Positions 1 through 13,581 of a stretch of DNA of 48,372 nt are shown here, one piece after another. The position numbers and the translations under genes were made by a program. Every line of letters starts with the position of its first letter. Position 1 is the stretch's first letter. Origin of the DNA: Chloroflexota bacterium. Lineage in GTDB: Bacteria > Chloroflexota > Limnocylindria > Limnocylindrales > CSP1-4. The notes under the pieces were generated by a model. It searched no databases. It saw only the letters and a program-made list of their open reading frames with translations, and was not told the origin of the DNA. Location: NCBI GenBank assembly GCA_027364875.1, contig DAHXON010000015.1, forward strand, positions 1-48,372, given 5' to 3'.

Positions 1-1746
1 GAGAGTCGTGGCGGCCGCGGCGGCCAGCTGCAACTCCGAGCCCGTCGCGATCAGGACCAGATCCGGGATCGAGCCGCTCGCACCGCCGGGGCCGGCCGAC
101 TCGTGCCGCAGGATGTAGCCGCCTCGCGCCACGCCCTCGCGTGCCTTCTCGGCCGTGCCCTTGAGGACGGCGACCTTCTGGCGCGTCAGGGCGAGGGCCG
201 TGGGGCCGTCCTTGCGCTCGATAGCGGCGATCCAGGCCGCCGCGGTCTCGTTCGCGTCGCCGGGCCGGATGACGTCGAGGTTCGGGATTGCCCGGAGCGC
301 CGCGACGTGCTCGACCGGCTCGTGAGTGGGTCCGTCTTCGCCGACGGCCACGGAGTCGTGGGTCCACACGTAGACGACCCGCTGGCAGCTGATCGCCGCC
401 AGCCGGACCGAGCCGCGCATGTAGTCGGAGAAAACCATGAACGTGGAGCAATAGGGGATGTAGGCGCCGTAGAGGGCGATCCCGGTCGAGATGCCGCCCA
501 TCGCGTGCTCTCGCACGCCAAAGCGCAGGTTTCGAGCCGCGGGGGCGTCCGGCCCGAACAGGCCCGCGTCCTTTATGTCCGTCATGGTCGATTCGGAGAG
601 ATCGGCCGCCCCTCCGAACAGCTCGGGAAGAACGCCGGCGAGAGCGTTGATCGCCTGCTGGCTCGCGATTCTGGTTGCCACCGAGTCCGTCGTCGCGTAC
701 GACTTCAGGACGGACGTCCAGTTGTCGGGCAGCTTGCGGGCCAGGCGCCGCTGCAGCTCCGCGGCCTCCGCCGGGTACTGCTCGGCGTATCGGCCGAGCT
801 TCGCCCGCCAGTCGGCGACGAGTCGCTCGCCTTCCGGCACGGCCTTGCGGAAGCTTTCGAGGACCTCGTCCGGCACGAAGAAGTGCTTGTCCGGATCCCA
901 GCCGTAGGCCAGCTTCGCGCCGCGGACCTCTTCTTCACCGAGCGCCGAGCCGTGCGCTTTGGAGGTGTCGTGCTTGGTCGGTGCGCCGTAGCCGATGTGC
1001 GTCCGAACCGCGATCAGGCTCGGTCGCGGATCGGCCTTCGCCGCCATGACCGCCCGGTCGATCGCCTCGAGGTCGTTGCCGTCCTCGACCCGCTGGGTGT
1101 GCCAGCCGTAAGCGTCGAACCGGCCGAGGACGTCCTCCGAAAAGGCCATCGCCGTCGAACCATCGAGCTGGATGTGGTTGTCGTCGTACAGGTAGACGAG
1201 GCTTCCGAGCTTCAGATGCCCGGCCAGCGAAGCCGCCTCGGCCGTGATCCCTTCCTGGATGTCGCCGTCGGAGCAGATCGCGTAGACGAAGTGGTCCACC
1301 ACGTCATGGCCGGGGCGGTTGAACTCGGCGGCGAGGTGGCGGGCCGCGATGGCCATTCCGACGCCGTTGGTGAAGCCCTGGCCGAGCGGCCCTGTGGTCG
1401 CCTCGACGCCGGCAGTCAGGCCGTGCTCGGGGTGGCCCGGCGTGAGCGATCCCCACTGCCGGAAGTGTTCGATGTCGTCGAGGGTCAGACCGTACCCGGT
1501 CAGGTACAGCATCGAGTAGAGGAGCATGCTCGCATGCCCCGCCGAGAGCAGGAACCGATCGCGATTTGGCCAGTCCGGCACCGTCGGAGCGAAGCGCATG
1601 TGGCGGGTCCACAGGACGTAGGCCATCGGGGCCATGCCCATCGGCGCGCCCGGATGACCCGAGTTCGCCTTCTGAACCGCATCCATCGACAGCGTTCGGA
1701 TGGTGTCGATTGCCAGCTGATCCAAACCCTCGACCACCTGTGTCAT
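1..1746 (-). CDS. tkt: Transketolase, 3' end cut off by the window edge
   Basis: This is a thiamine-diphosphate enzyme of the non-oxidative pentose phosphate pathway that moves two-carbon units between sugar phosphates. Read on the minus strand from ATG at 1746, the protein begins [17 protein letters not shown] and has the transketolase N-terminal signature SGHPGAPMG. It then shows the GPLGQG loop, a TPP-binding stretch around CSDGDIQEG and a pyrimidine-domain segment [10 protein letters not shown]. An AGGAGA ribosome site lies five bases before the start. 582 codons are present with no stop; whole family members have about 620-670 residues, so part of the C-terminal domain lies outside the window. 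A transaldolase gene at 12868 belongs to the same pathway but is not in the same operon. Identity is secure. Confidence 0.95.
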   Translation of the reverse strand, partial: MTQVVEGLDQLAIDTIRTLSMDAVQKANSGHPGAPMGMAPMAYVLWTRHMRFAPTVPDWPNRDRFLLSAGHASMLLYSMLYLTGYGLTLDDIEHFRQWGSLTPGHPEHGLTAGVEATTGPLGQGFTNGVGMAIAARHLAAEFNRPGHDVVDHFVYAICSDGDIQEGITAEAASLAGHLKLGSLVYLYDDNHIQLDGSTAMAFSEDVLGRFDAYGWHTQRVEDGNDLEAIDRAVMAAKADPRPSLIAVRTHIGYGAPTKHDTSKAHGSALGEEEVRGAKLAYGWDPDKHFFVPDEVLESFRKAVPEGERLVADWRAKLGRYAEQYPAEAAELQRRLARKLPDNWTSVLKSYATTDSVATRIASQQAINALAGVLPELFGGAADLSESTMTDIKDAGLFGPDAPAARNLRFGVREHAMGGISTGIALYGAYIPYCSTFMVFSDYMRGSVRLAAISCQRVVYVWTHDSVAVGEDGPTHEPVEHVAALRAIPNLDVIRPGDANETAAAWIAAIERKDGPTALALTRQKVAVLKGTAEKAREGVARGGYILRHESAGPGGASGSIPDLVLIATGSELQLAAAAATTL

Positions 1747-1866
1747 CACGTCTCCTGCTGGCCTGGGGCGTCTGCCAGGCATCTGCTTCCTGCGGACTCA
1801 TCGCCGAGCCTGCCGCTCGTCCCATATGGCGACAGGCCGGCCGAGCTCATTCGGTGTCCCGGAGCG

Positions 1867-1910
1867 GTTGGCCGGCAGCGATGTGGCCAGCTCCGGATCT
1901 GCCGGCCAAC
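1867..1910. repeat. Perfect 12-bp inverted repeat, hairpin-forming, between transketolase and the next gene
   Basis: The arms are GTTGGCCGGCAG (1867-1878) and its exact complement CTGCCGGCCAAC (1899-1910), separated by 20 bases. No T-tract follows on either strand, so it is not a classical terminator. It lies about 120 bp upstream of the transketolase start and 280 bp upstream of the gene at 2190, in a 443-bp stretch (1747-2189) that otherwise holds only the promoter described at 2095. Role unknown: it could be an mRNA leader hairpin of tkt or a protein-binding site. Confidence 0.6.
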
Positions 1911-2094
1911 GCTTCAGATCGACAGGCGTCGCCCGGCCGAGCCCGAACGAGGCCCAATTCTACGACCGCGGCCGCACGTTCCGGCGGTGAGGACGGGCGG
2001 GATCGCACCGCACGCCATGCCGGCAATGCGGCCACGTCGCGATTCATCGGCCATTCGAATGGCTCCGGTAGCCCGGATGGCCCACTTGTGTGCG

Positions 2095-2122
2095 TTGCCA
2101 CGCGCAAACGGGCTGTTACACT
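2095..2122 (+). promoter_or_regulatory. Predicted promoter TTGCCA-N16-TACACT for the gene at 2190
   Basis: TTGCCA at 2095-2100 and TACACT at 2117-2122 are separated by 16 bases. The predicted start of transcription is near 2129, giving a leader of about 60 bases. The same TTGCC-N16 geometry recurs before the copper ATPase and the peptidase at 47712, which raises confidence. Confidence 0.5.
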
Positions 2123-2189
2123 CGGCAAACGTGGAGTTCGGGCCGAACCGAAAACGGCCCAGCCGCTGGATAGCCGCGAGGAATCCGGG

Positions 2190-2711
2190 ATGCGGATATA
2201 CGAAGGAAGTCCGCGACAGAACTTCGAGGAGGTCCTGCGCTCGATCGGAGCCTTCCTCGACCAGAGAGGTATGCGCGAGATCCTCGTGCTGGAGACGCCC
2301 GACGGGTTCGTCGTCCAGGGCCTGGTCGTAGAGGCCGCCGCCACCGGCTCCTGGTCGGAACATCTCGGGCAGCAGCTCAAGGAGACGTTCACTTTCCTCG
2401 ACGACGACATTGCCCGGTTCATGGAAGAAGGCCACGCCAGGCGCGACAATCAGCATCGCGCCGTCACCTGGGGTCAGGCCGGATACTATGAGCAGGCCAT
2501 GCGGGTCGTCGGACGCTACATCGACGAGCAGAAGCCGCGTGACACCTTCTTCTTCGAGCAGGACGGCGCGTTCGTATTGAGGCTGCTCAGGTCGACGCAG
2601 ACCGGAAGCCGGCACATGATCGCCGAGTTCACGCGCGAAGAAATCGAGACGTTGATCGCCCAGGCACCCGAATACCGGGGAGAGAAGGCGAAGCCGCAGG
2701 CCGGAACCTGA
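2190..2711 (+). CDS. Conserved-looking protein of unknown function, 173 aa
   Basis: I do not recognise this protein. It starts MRIYEGSPRQNFEEVLR and ends with a Lys/Pro-rich tail. It is soluble, mixed alpha/beta in appearance, rich in acidic and aromatic residues, without Cys pairs, signal peptide or membrane segment. The first ~50 residues (QRGMREILVLETPDGFVVQG) look like a beta-rich domain, and the middle (residues ~60-110) is strongly helical. The frame is open far upstream, so the start is chosen at ATG 2190, about 60 bases below a good promoter (2095-2122); the ribosome site is weak (GCGAGG). A 51-aa membrane protein gene follows 37 bases downstream on the same strand, so the two probably form a transcription unit. 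Confidence 0.75.
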   Translation: MRIYEGSPRQNFEEVLRSIGAFLDQRGMREILVLETPDGFVVQGLVVEAAATGSWSEHLGQQLKETFTFLDDDIARFMEEGHARRDNQHRAVTWGQAGYYEQAMRVVGRYIDEQKPRDTFFFEQDGAFVLRLLRSTQTGSRHMIAEFTREEIETLIAQAPEYRGEKAKPQAGT

Positions 2712-2748
2712 GCGACGGCAGGTCGGGCAGGCGGGCAGGGAGGTACGA

Positions 2749-2904
2749 ATGAAGCTGGTCAAGGTTCTCGCGACAATGCTGCTGGTGATCCTCGCCGCGC
2801 TTGTCATCATTCCTCTGCTGGTTCTGGCCGGGCTATTCATCTGGCTCAAGCTGACCGAGGAAGGCGACGAGGAGTCGCTCGAGTTGGACCAGGAGAACAT
2901 CTGA
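2749..2904 (+). CDS. Small single-pass membrane protein, 51 aa
   Basis: This short gene starts at ATG 2749 behind a strong ribosome site (GGGAGG at 2738-2743, five bases upstream) and ends with TGA at 2902-2904. The product has a Lys start (MKLVKVLATMLLV), a hydrophobic helix spanning about residues 5-34, then a charged tail rich in Glu and Asp ending in ENI. It is thus a bitopic membrane peptide with an acidic cytoplasmic or external tail. No family is recognised. The tight spacing behind the 173-aa gene suggests a shared transcript and possibly a membrane anchor or partner for that soluble protein, which is inference only. Confidence 0.7.
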   Translation: MKLVKVLATMLLVILAALVIIPLLVLAGLFIWLKLTEEGDEESLELDQENI

Positions 2905-2974
2905 AAGCTCCGCCGCCAGCGCCACTTATCGCGTCGCCCGGGCCCAGCGGTCCGGGCGATTTGCGCTGGGGCAC

Positions 2975-3988
2975 ATGACCGCGACTCCTCAACGGCCGCG
3001 TGTGCCCGACGTTCCGGCATCTCCGCCCCCGCCGGCCTCCGCCGCCGCCCCGCGATCGGAACCCGCGACCTCGAAGCGTGTCCTCCGCGTCGCCGAGATA
3101 TCCGCTCTCCTCGTGATGCTGACGTGGGGCGGCAACGTCGTGGCGGTCAAGGCGATCCTTGCCGACCTTCCACCCATCCTGTTCGCCTTCGCTCGCTTCG
3201 CCACCGCCTTCCTGGTCCTGCTGGCGTTCCTGCGCTGGCGCGAAGGCAGCGTGGGCCTGCCGCGAGAGGACATCGTTCCACTCCTGCTTCTCGGGCTGGC
3301 GGGATTCGGGCTGTACCAGGATCTCTGGGCGACCGCGCTCGGCGAAACCACGGCCTCCAACTCCGCCCTGATCACCGCGGCGACGCCCGTATCGACGATG
3401 GTGATCGCCGCCGCGATCGGCTCGGACACCATCACCCGAGCCAAGGCGGTAGGGGCCGCCCTCGCGCTGTCCGGCGCCGTGGGCGTCGTGGAGGTCACGC
3501 ACGGCTTCAGCTTCACGGGCGCGTCCGCGGGCGACCTGATGACGTTCGCGGCCACCGTGTGCTGGTCCTTCTACGTCGCCTTCGGTGCCCCGGTGCTGCG
3601 CCGCCATTCGCCGCTGAGAATGGCCACGTGGGCCATCGGGTTCGGGTGTCTTGGAATGCTGCCGCTGGCGCTCCTCCAGCTTCCCTCGTTCGATCCGTCT
3701 CGTGTCCACGCCTCGACGGTGGGGCTGTTCCTGTTCTGCGCCCTCCTCGCCGCCGCGGCGTCCAACGTCGTGATGTTCGAGGTGGTCAAGGTTCTCGGGC
3801 CGGCGCGCACGACGCTCTTCCAGTCGCTCGTGCCGGCATTCGCGGTGGTAGCCGCAGCGGTTTTCCTGGGCGAGTCGATAGTGATCGGCCAGGTTCTCGG
3901 CGGAATCGTCATCGTCGCCGGCATCCTGATCAGCGGCCGTTCCCTCGGCCGCGTCCGGTTCCGGGCACGCGGCGCCATGCGGCCGTAG
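2975..3988 (+). CDS. EamA/DMT-family membrane transporter
   Basis: This is a drug/metabolite-transporter superfamily exporter of 337 aa with the usual ten hydrophobic helices arranged as two EamA repeats (about residues 45-175 and 195-325). The first repeat contains the typical segment LLVMLTWGGNVVAVKAIL followed by FARFATAFLVL. The second contains AAASNVVMFEVVKVLGPARTTLFQSLVPAFAV and ends FLGESIVIGQVLGGIVIVAGI, both classical for the family. The N-terminal 40 residues are Pro/Ala/Arg-rich and probably cytoplasmic. Substrate cannot be told from sequence. A GGGG stretch lies a few bases before ATG 2975. It begins 70 bp after the small membrane protein gene. A second, unrelated-looking member lies at 13582. 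Confidence 0.88.
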   Translation: MTATPQRPRVPDVPASPPPPASAAAPRSEPATSKRVLRVAEISALLVMLTWGGNVVAVKAILADLPPILFAFARFATAFLVLLAFLRWREGSVGLPREDIVPLLLLGLAGFGLYQDLWATALGETTASNSALITAATPVSTMVIAAAIGSDTITRAKAVGAALALSGAVGVVEVTHGFSFTGASAGDLMTFAATVCWSFYVAFGAPVLRRHSPLRMATWAIGFGCLGMLPLALLQLPSFDPSRVHASTVGLFLFCALLAAAASNVVMFEVVKVLGPARTTLFQSLVPAFAVVAAAVFLGESIVIGQVLGGIVIVAGILISGRSLGRVRFRARGAMRP

Positions 3989-4080
3989 GCCCGCAGGCCC
4001 CCAGGCCCGGTGGCCCGTTGGCGCGCAGCCCATTGGCCCGCGAACCTGCCGATGCCCCCGGCCCCGGTATCCTTCCCGCC

Positions 4081-4920
4081 ATGAATCCACGCCCTCCCGA
4101 AACCGCCGGCGCCTCGCCGAGCCTTCGTCCCGATCCGCGGCTCGTGCCGCCGCTTCGCCCCGGCCAGCCGCCCATCGCCGTGCTCGTGGACTACGACGGC
4201 ACGATCTCGCAGGTGGACGTCTCCGAGAAGGTGATGTACGGGCTGATAGCGGACGGGGTCGGCGAGGCGGATCGCAGGTACCTGGCCGGCGAGATCGGCT
4301 CGCGGACATTCTTCGCCAGCCAGGTCGCGCGGCTCTCCGGCGATCCCGATCCGGCGATAGCGATCGCGGAATCTCAGCCGCACGACCCGGCCTTCGCCGG
4401 CTTCGTCGCCGCGGCCCTGGCGGCCGACATACTGGTCGAGGTAGTCAGCGACGGGTTGGGCTTCTTCATCGAGCCGGCGCTTCGGAAGCTGGGCGTCCCC
4501 CCCGTGCCCGTGACCACCAACCGGACCACTTTCGACGGCCACCAGGCCCGCATGGAATTCCCGAACGGGCATCCGGACTGCTTCGTCTGCGGGACGTGCA
4601 AGCGCCAGCGCGTGCTTGCCCACCGGGCCGCCGGCCGGGTGGTGGTTTTCATCGGCGACGGCGAGAGCGACCGCTACGCCGCCGCGTACTCCGACGTGAT
4701 CTTCGCCAAGGACGAGCTGCTGGACCTCAGCGTCGCCGAAGGCTGGCCCTACGAGCCCTGGAGCGACTTTGCCGGGATGACTCGCTGGCTCGAAGCCACT
4801 GTGGCGGCGTGGCGAGCCGATCCGGCGACGCTCCCGGCACGCCGTCAGCGCCCGTTCATCTGCGGTCCGGAGATCTGGGGGCCCGGCCGGACGGACCCGC
4901 CCGCCCCGCGCAACTCCTAG
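4081..4920 (+). CDS. HAD-superfamily phosphatase, MtnX/phosphoserine-phosphatase-like
   Basis: This 279-aa protein is a haloacid-dehalogenase-type phosphatase. Motif I is VLVDYDGTIS (nucleophile Asp and acid Asp of DxDGT). A family-typical VEVVSDGLGFFIEPAL segment follows as motif II, and the motif IV region reads VVVFIGDGESDRYAA. The order and the motif II form resemble MtnX (2-hydroxy-3-keto-5-methylthiopentenyl-1-phosphate phosphatase, methionine salvage) and related HAD-IB enzymes. A CVCGTCK-like cysteine cluster (FVCGTCKRQR) lies between motifs II and IV. No other methionine-salvage gene is in the window, so the substrate is uncertain. The first ~35 residues are Pro-rich and not part of the fold; the start at ATG 4081 lacks a clear ribosome site, so a GTG about 63 bases further in is possible. 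Confidence 0.82.
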   Translation: MNPRPPETAGASPSLRPDPRLVPPLRPGQPPIAVLVDYDGTISQVDVSEKVMYGLIADGVGEADRRYLAGEIGSRTFFASQVARLSGDPDPAIAIAESQPHDPAFAGFVAAALAADILVEVVSDGLGFFIEPALRKLGVPPVPVTTNRTTFDGHQARMEFPNGHPDCFVCGTCKRQRVLAHRAAGRVVVFIGDGESDRYAAAYSDVIFAKDELLDLSVAEGWPYEPWSDFAGMTRWLEATVAAWRADPATLPARRQRPFICGPEIWGPGRTDPPAPRNS

Positions 4921-5005
4921 GCATCGGATCGTTGCCTTTCGGTAACTCCGGACGCTCGGCCCGCCTCGCCACGAAGGCGCGCCGGGGTTGGCACGCCCCG
5001 TTCGT

Positions 5006-9119
<4,114 letters not shown>

Positions 9120-9133
<14 letters not shown>

Positions 9134-12100
9134 CGAGACTCCTTCGCGCGTCTGGAAGGGTCAGCCAGAACGTCGATCCCTTGCCGGGCGCCGACTCCAC
9201 CCAGATCCGGCCGCCGTGTCTCTCGACGATCTTCTTGCAGATGGCCAGACCGATGCCGCTGCCCGGGTACGCCTCACGAGAGTGTAGCCGCCCGAAGATG
9301 ACGAATACCTGGTCATGGTATTTCGCGTCCATGCCAATTCCGTTGTCTCTGACGAAGATGCGCCAGCCGTCCGGCTCGCGCCGCGCCCCGATCGCGACCT
9401 CGGGCGGCTCGTCGCCGTGGAACTTGACCGCGTTGCCGATGAGGTTCTGCATCAGCTGGAGCATCTGGCGCCTGTCGGCCCGGACCGTTGGCAGATTCTC
9501 CGGCTCCACCCGAGCGTGGCTCTCTTCGATGGCCACGCGGAGGTTGATGAGGGCCTCCTCGACGACCTCGTTGAGATCCACCGGCTCGAACTCATGGCCT
9601 CTCGTGCCGACCCGCGAATAGGCCAGAAGGTCGTTGATCAGGCTCTGCATCCGGTGGGCGCCCTCGACGGCGAAGCCGATGAACTCGTCCGCCGACGCGT
9701 CCAGCTGGTTGGAGTAGCGCCGCTGCAGCAGGCCCACGAAGCCCGTGACCATCCGCAGCGGTTCCTGCAGGTCGTGGCTGGCGACGTAGGCGAACTGCTC
9801 GAGCTCCGCGTTCGAGCGGCGCAGCTCCTCGGCCGACTCCTCGAGTCGCCGGTGAGCGCTCACGGATTCGGTCACGTCGCGGTTGATCTCCAGGATCGCC
9901 GTGGGCCTGCCCTGGGAGTCGCGCTCCAGAACCTGCCGGCTCTCCACCACGACCTCTCGCCCGTCCCGAGTGGTATGCCCCAGCTGGCCTTCCCAGGAGC
10001 CCGCTTCCAGCAGTGTCTGGTTGAGGGCCGCCAGCGACTCCGGAAACACAGTAGCGAGCAACTCGTGAGTGATCTTCCCGGTCGCTTCGGCGCTCGACCA
10101 GCCGTAGGTGCGCTCCGCGCCGGCGCTCCAGTACCGGATGACGCCGTCGAATCCACGGACCACGATCGCGTCGTGGGCGAGCTCGAGGAGGCCGGCCTGC
10201 TCGCGCAGGACCGCCTCACGCTCGTCGCGTTCCTTGAGCAGCCGGTCGAGCTCCTGGTTGGAGCGGGCCAGCTCGTCGGTGTAGGCCCGCAGCCGCTCGC
10301 GAGCCTCGTACGCCTCCGACACGTCGCGGACGATCGTGGACAAGCCCAGGAACGCGCCGTCGGAGGAGTGCATCGGGAAAGTGCACAGCTGGGCCCTGAA
10401 GGTCGTTCCGTCCTTGCGCCGGCGGAAGGCTTCGTATACCTGGGGGTTGCCGTCGCGGGCCAGTGCGTAGCGGCGAGACTGCTCGGCCCTCGAGTCCTCG
10501 GGCGCCAGCATTCCGGCAGGCCGACCGAGCGTCTCCGCGCTCGAGTAGCCGAAGATCACCTCGCAGGCAGGGTTCCAGGCCTCGATCCGGTTCTCGAAGT
10601 CCGTGGCGAAGATGCCGTCCACGCTGGACTCGACGATCGTGGCCAGACGGGCCTGGGTTGCCGCCGCGCGCCTCTGCTCGGTGACGTCGCGGGCGGCGGC
10701 GAAGACGCCCTGCAGCTCGCCCTTTTCGTCGCGGTAGACGGTGGCGTTGTAGACCACGTCGGTGGTCAGCCCCGAGACGTGCCGGACGGTCAGCGGATAG
10801 TCGCGGACGAGGCCGTCGCGGAGGACCCGCTCGTAACCTGCGCGGGCCTGCTGCGGCTCGGTGAAGTAGTCGGCGAAATCGGTGCCGATCAGCTCGTCGC
10901 GGCCGCGGCCGGTCACCTCTTCGGTGGCCCGGTTGACGTCCGTGACCTTGCCCTCCTGACTGATCGTGACGAGCGGATCCAGGCTCGCTTCGATGAGGCC
11001 TCGGGCGTACAGCGAGGCTTCACGCAGCGTTTCGGCCGCGCCCTTCTGCTCGGTGACGTCGCGGGCGGCGGCGAAGACCCGGCTCCGAGTGGCGTCCGCC
11101 GTCGCCGTCCACTCGAGCCAGCGACAGCTCCCGTCCGCGCAGACGTAGCGGTTCTGGAAGCCCGAGACGCCCGAACCCCGAACCACGTCGTCTTCGAAGC
11201 GCCGGGTCGTCTCGGCCTGGTCGTCGGAGTGAACGAACTCGACGAACGACCGGCCCAGCATCTCCTGGAGAGGACGTCCGATCGCCGGCTCCCAGCTCGC
11301 ACTCAGCTGCAGGACACGGCCGGAGTGGTCCGTGACCAGAATGAGATCCGACGACAGCTCGAAGAAGCGATCTCTGTCCCTGCTGGCTTCGGCGCGCGCC
11401 GTCTCCAGGCTCAGGATTCGCGACGAGGCCCAAGCCCCCACGGCGAGGAGGACGAGCGCCTCGAACACCGTCATGATCGCCAGCCCCAATTGCGCGTCGT
11501 ACAGACCCGCCTTCTCGCCCTCGAGCCTGACCAGAGCGCCGATCGGGACGACGAGCAAGGCCGCGGGGCCCACGCGCCGGGCGACCTGGCCGGCGGGCCC
11601 GGGGTCGGTCATCTGGACCATGAGACCGTGGCGCGGGTTCGCGGCGAGGATCGCCAGACTGAGCAGGAGAAGACCCGGAGCCGCGGCAAAGGAAGTGCGG
11701 CTGTTGGCTCCCAGAGACACCAGCTCCTGCGCGCCGTAGGCGTAGCCGAGGAATACGAGCCCGCCGACCGAGGCTGTGAAGAAGGCGAGGACCTGGCTGG
11801 GATGGTATCCGCGCCATCTGCGGCCGAGGAGCAGCGTGCCGAGCGACGCCGACGCGAGGGCGAGCGCGACGGCAAGGGGCGGGCGGCCGGGGAACGGCGT
11901 GCTTACACCGGGCACTTCGCGGAAGAACGCCTGATCGATGCCCAGTGATTGACCGAGGACGTACTCGAGGATCGTGGCGAGGGCGATCGCGAGGACCAGG
12001 AGCGAGAGCACATTCCGCAGCGCGATCCCGGACAGGTGCCCGGGCAGCCAGGCGAGCTGGGACAGGGCCAGGGCTCCGCCAAGCAGGAGAAGGGAGATGG

Positions 12101-12305
12101 CCACGTTGGGCTTCATCGCCACCAGCCCCGGCCCGGGGCTGGTCAGGGCCTGCTGACCGGTCAGCCATCCGATGAGGACCACGACCCCGAGGAGGGCGGC
12201 GAGGAGCGCGGCCGCGAACGCCAGCCGGTTTCGGTCGGCCCACGGGGATGAGCGGGCGAGCACGGAGAGCGGAGGAGTCGAAGCTGTATCGGCCTTACCG
12301 GTCAC
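9120..12305 (-). CDS. Membrane sensor histidine kinase with four PAS domains, about 1061 aa
   Basis: The N-terminal third (about residues 20-300) has seven to eight hydrophobic helices, resembling a MASE-type membrane sensor. Four PAS/PAC units follow, recognisable by repeated AARDVTEQ, VRDVSEA and NRDVTES ends. The HisKA domain contains H844 in FAYVASHDLQEPLRMVTGF, and the HATPase domain shows N box NLIGNAVKFHG, DNGIGMD and GSGIGLAICKKI. The SHDLQEPLR box is that of phytochrome-like kinases. The frame stays open to 12599, but the upstream residues are Arg-rich and lack coding character. GTG at 12305, with GAGG about 13 bases upstream, is preferred. First gene of the operon; its end overlaps the response regulator by 14 bases. 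The sensed signal cannot be told. Confidence 0.9.
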
Positions 12306-12867
12306 TGGGCATGTGGTCCTCAGGCGGGCCGCCCCGGCTCGACGGCGCCTCCGGCGCGCCCGGGACTCTCGACCTGGACGGATTATGCGACCGCCAGCGA
12401 GTACCTGCGGTCGCGTGTGGAACGGAATGGGGTGCCACCGATCCGGCCAAATTACGCGGCCGCCGAACGTTTCGGCCCCTTCGATCGTCTTTAGGAATGG
12501 AACCGATGCATTCGAGGGCATGGCGAGGTCGATCGGGCGCCGGCGCGACGGCCCGGTTGAGGCGGCGACCTCGCCCACCCCCTCTGGGTTCCCGACCACG
12601 GATCGTCATACGGTGGCGGCGCGGCACCGCACAGCACGTCGCGGCGCGGCACCGCACGTCGCGGTCCGGGCCGGGCCCGAATCGCGCCGGGCGCGGCGGC
12701 GGAGCCGGCCCCGAATCGTGTCGCGGGCCGAGCGCGGGCCCGCCCCTTGGCACCCGAGCGACGTGGGCAGGCCGTCCGACCAGGCGAGCCGGTTGCCGAT
12801 GTTACGATTCCGGCGATAGGACGACACGATCCGCGGCGGCCCGTCCCCGCGAGCCAGGAGCTGCCTG
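12306..12867. other. 562-bp gene-free region between the kinase operon and transaldolase, with a 17-bp direct repeat
   Basis: This divergent intergenic region is very GC-rich and its open frames look like Arg/Pro/Gly noise. It contains a direct repeat GCGGCGCGGCACCGCAC at 12616-12632 and 12641-12657. Just before the transaldolase gene there is a TTGCCG at 12793-12798 with only a weak -10 (GATAGG, 12815-12820), a doubtful promoter. The leader of the kinase operon must also start here, but no convincing -10 for it was seen. Confidence 0.5.
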
Positions 12868-13542
12868 ATGAAGATATTCCTCGACACCGCCGATATCGAA
12901 GAGATTCGGACGGCCGCCCGTTGGGGCATCCTCGACGGCGTCACCACCAACCCGACCCTGTACGCCAAAGTTGGCGGATCCTACGACGACGTCGTCAAGG
13001 AGATCTGCGGGATCACTTCCGGCCCTGTCTCGGCCGAGGTGATCGCGGACGACGTCGAGGGCATGCTGGCCGAGGGCCGGCATTTCGCCAAGCTCGCCCC
13101 GAACATCGTCGTCAAGGTGGCGATGAGCGAGAACGGTCTCGAGGCGATCTCCCGCTTCGCCGAAGAAGGCATCAAGACCAACTGCACGCTGGTCTTCAGC
13201 ACCAATCAGGGGCTGCTCGCGGCCAAGGCCGGAGCGAGCCTGATCTCGCCGTTCGTCGGCCGTCTGGACGACATCAACCAGGACGGGATGACGATCATCC
13301 GCGAGCTCGCCGAGATTTTCTCGATCTACGACATCGATTCGGAGGTCCTCGCGGCCTCGATCCGGAACCCGCTCCACGTCACCCAGGCCGCCCTCGCCGG
13401 CGCCCACATCGCCACGGTGCCGTTCAAGGTCCTTCAGCAGATGGTTCACCACCCGCTCACGGACAAGGGCATCGTCCAGTTCAAAAAGGACTGGGAGAGC
13501 GCTCGGGCGGCGGCCGCGGCCAGGTCCGCGACGAAGAGCTGA
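12868..13542 (+). CDS. Transaldolase / fructose-6-phosphate aldolase-like, short (TalC) type
   Basis: This 224-aa enzyme belongs to the short transaldolase group and transfers dihydroxyacetone between sugar phosphates in the pentose phosphate pathway. It starts [14 protein letters not shown] and carries the family signature GVTTNPTL. The Schiff-base lysine is K83 in NIVVKVAM, and the motifs [14 protein letters not shown] and [10 protein letters not shown] follow. Length fits the TalC/FSA subfamily (about 215-225 residues). The usual PMTEEG after the lysine reads AMSENG here, a mild variation. The ribosome site is AGGAG some 10 bases before ATG 12868. An exporter gene follows 39 bp later on the same strand. 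Confidence 0.93.
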   Translation: MKIFLDTADIEEIRTAARWGILDGVTTNPTLYAKVGGSYDDVVKEICGITSGPVSAEVIADDVEGMLAEGRHFAKLAPNIVVKVAMSENGLEAISRFAEEGIKTNCTLVFSTNQGLLAAKAGASLISPFVGRLDDINQDGMTIIRELAEIFSIYDIDSEVLAASIRNPLHVTQAALAGAHIATVPFKVLQQMVHHPLTDKGIVQFKKDWESARAAAAARSATKS

Positions 13543-13581
13543 TGACGCCCGCAATCGGGCGGGCGAGTTGCAGGTGAACGA

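Noticed and set aside
103-2331. Long plus-strand open frame opposite transketolase
   Set aside because: Arg/Gly-rich antisense frame in GC-rich DNA; the minus strand has clear transketolase motifs.
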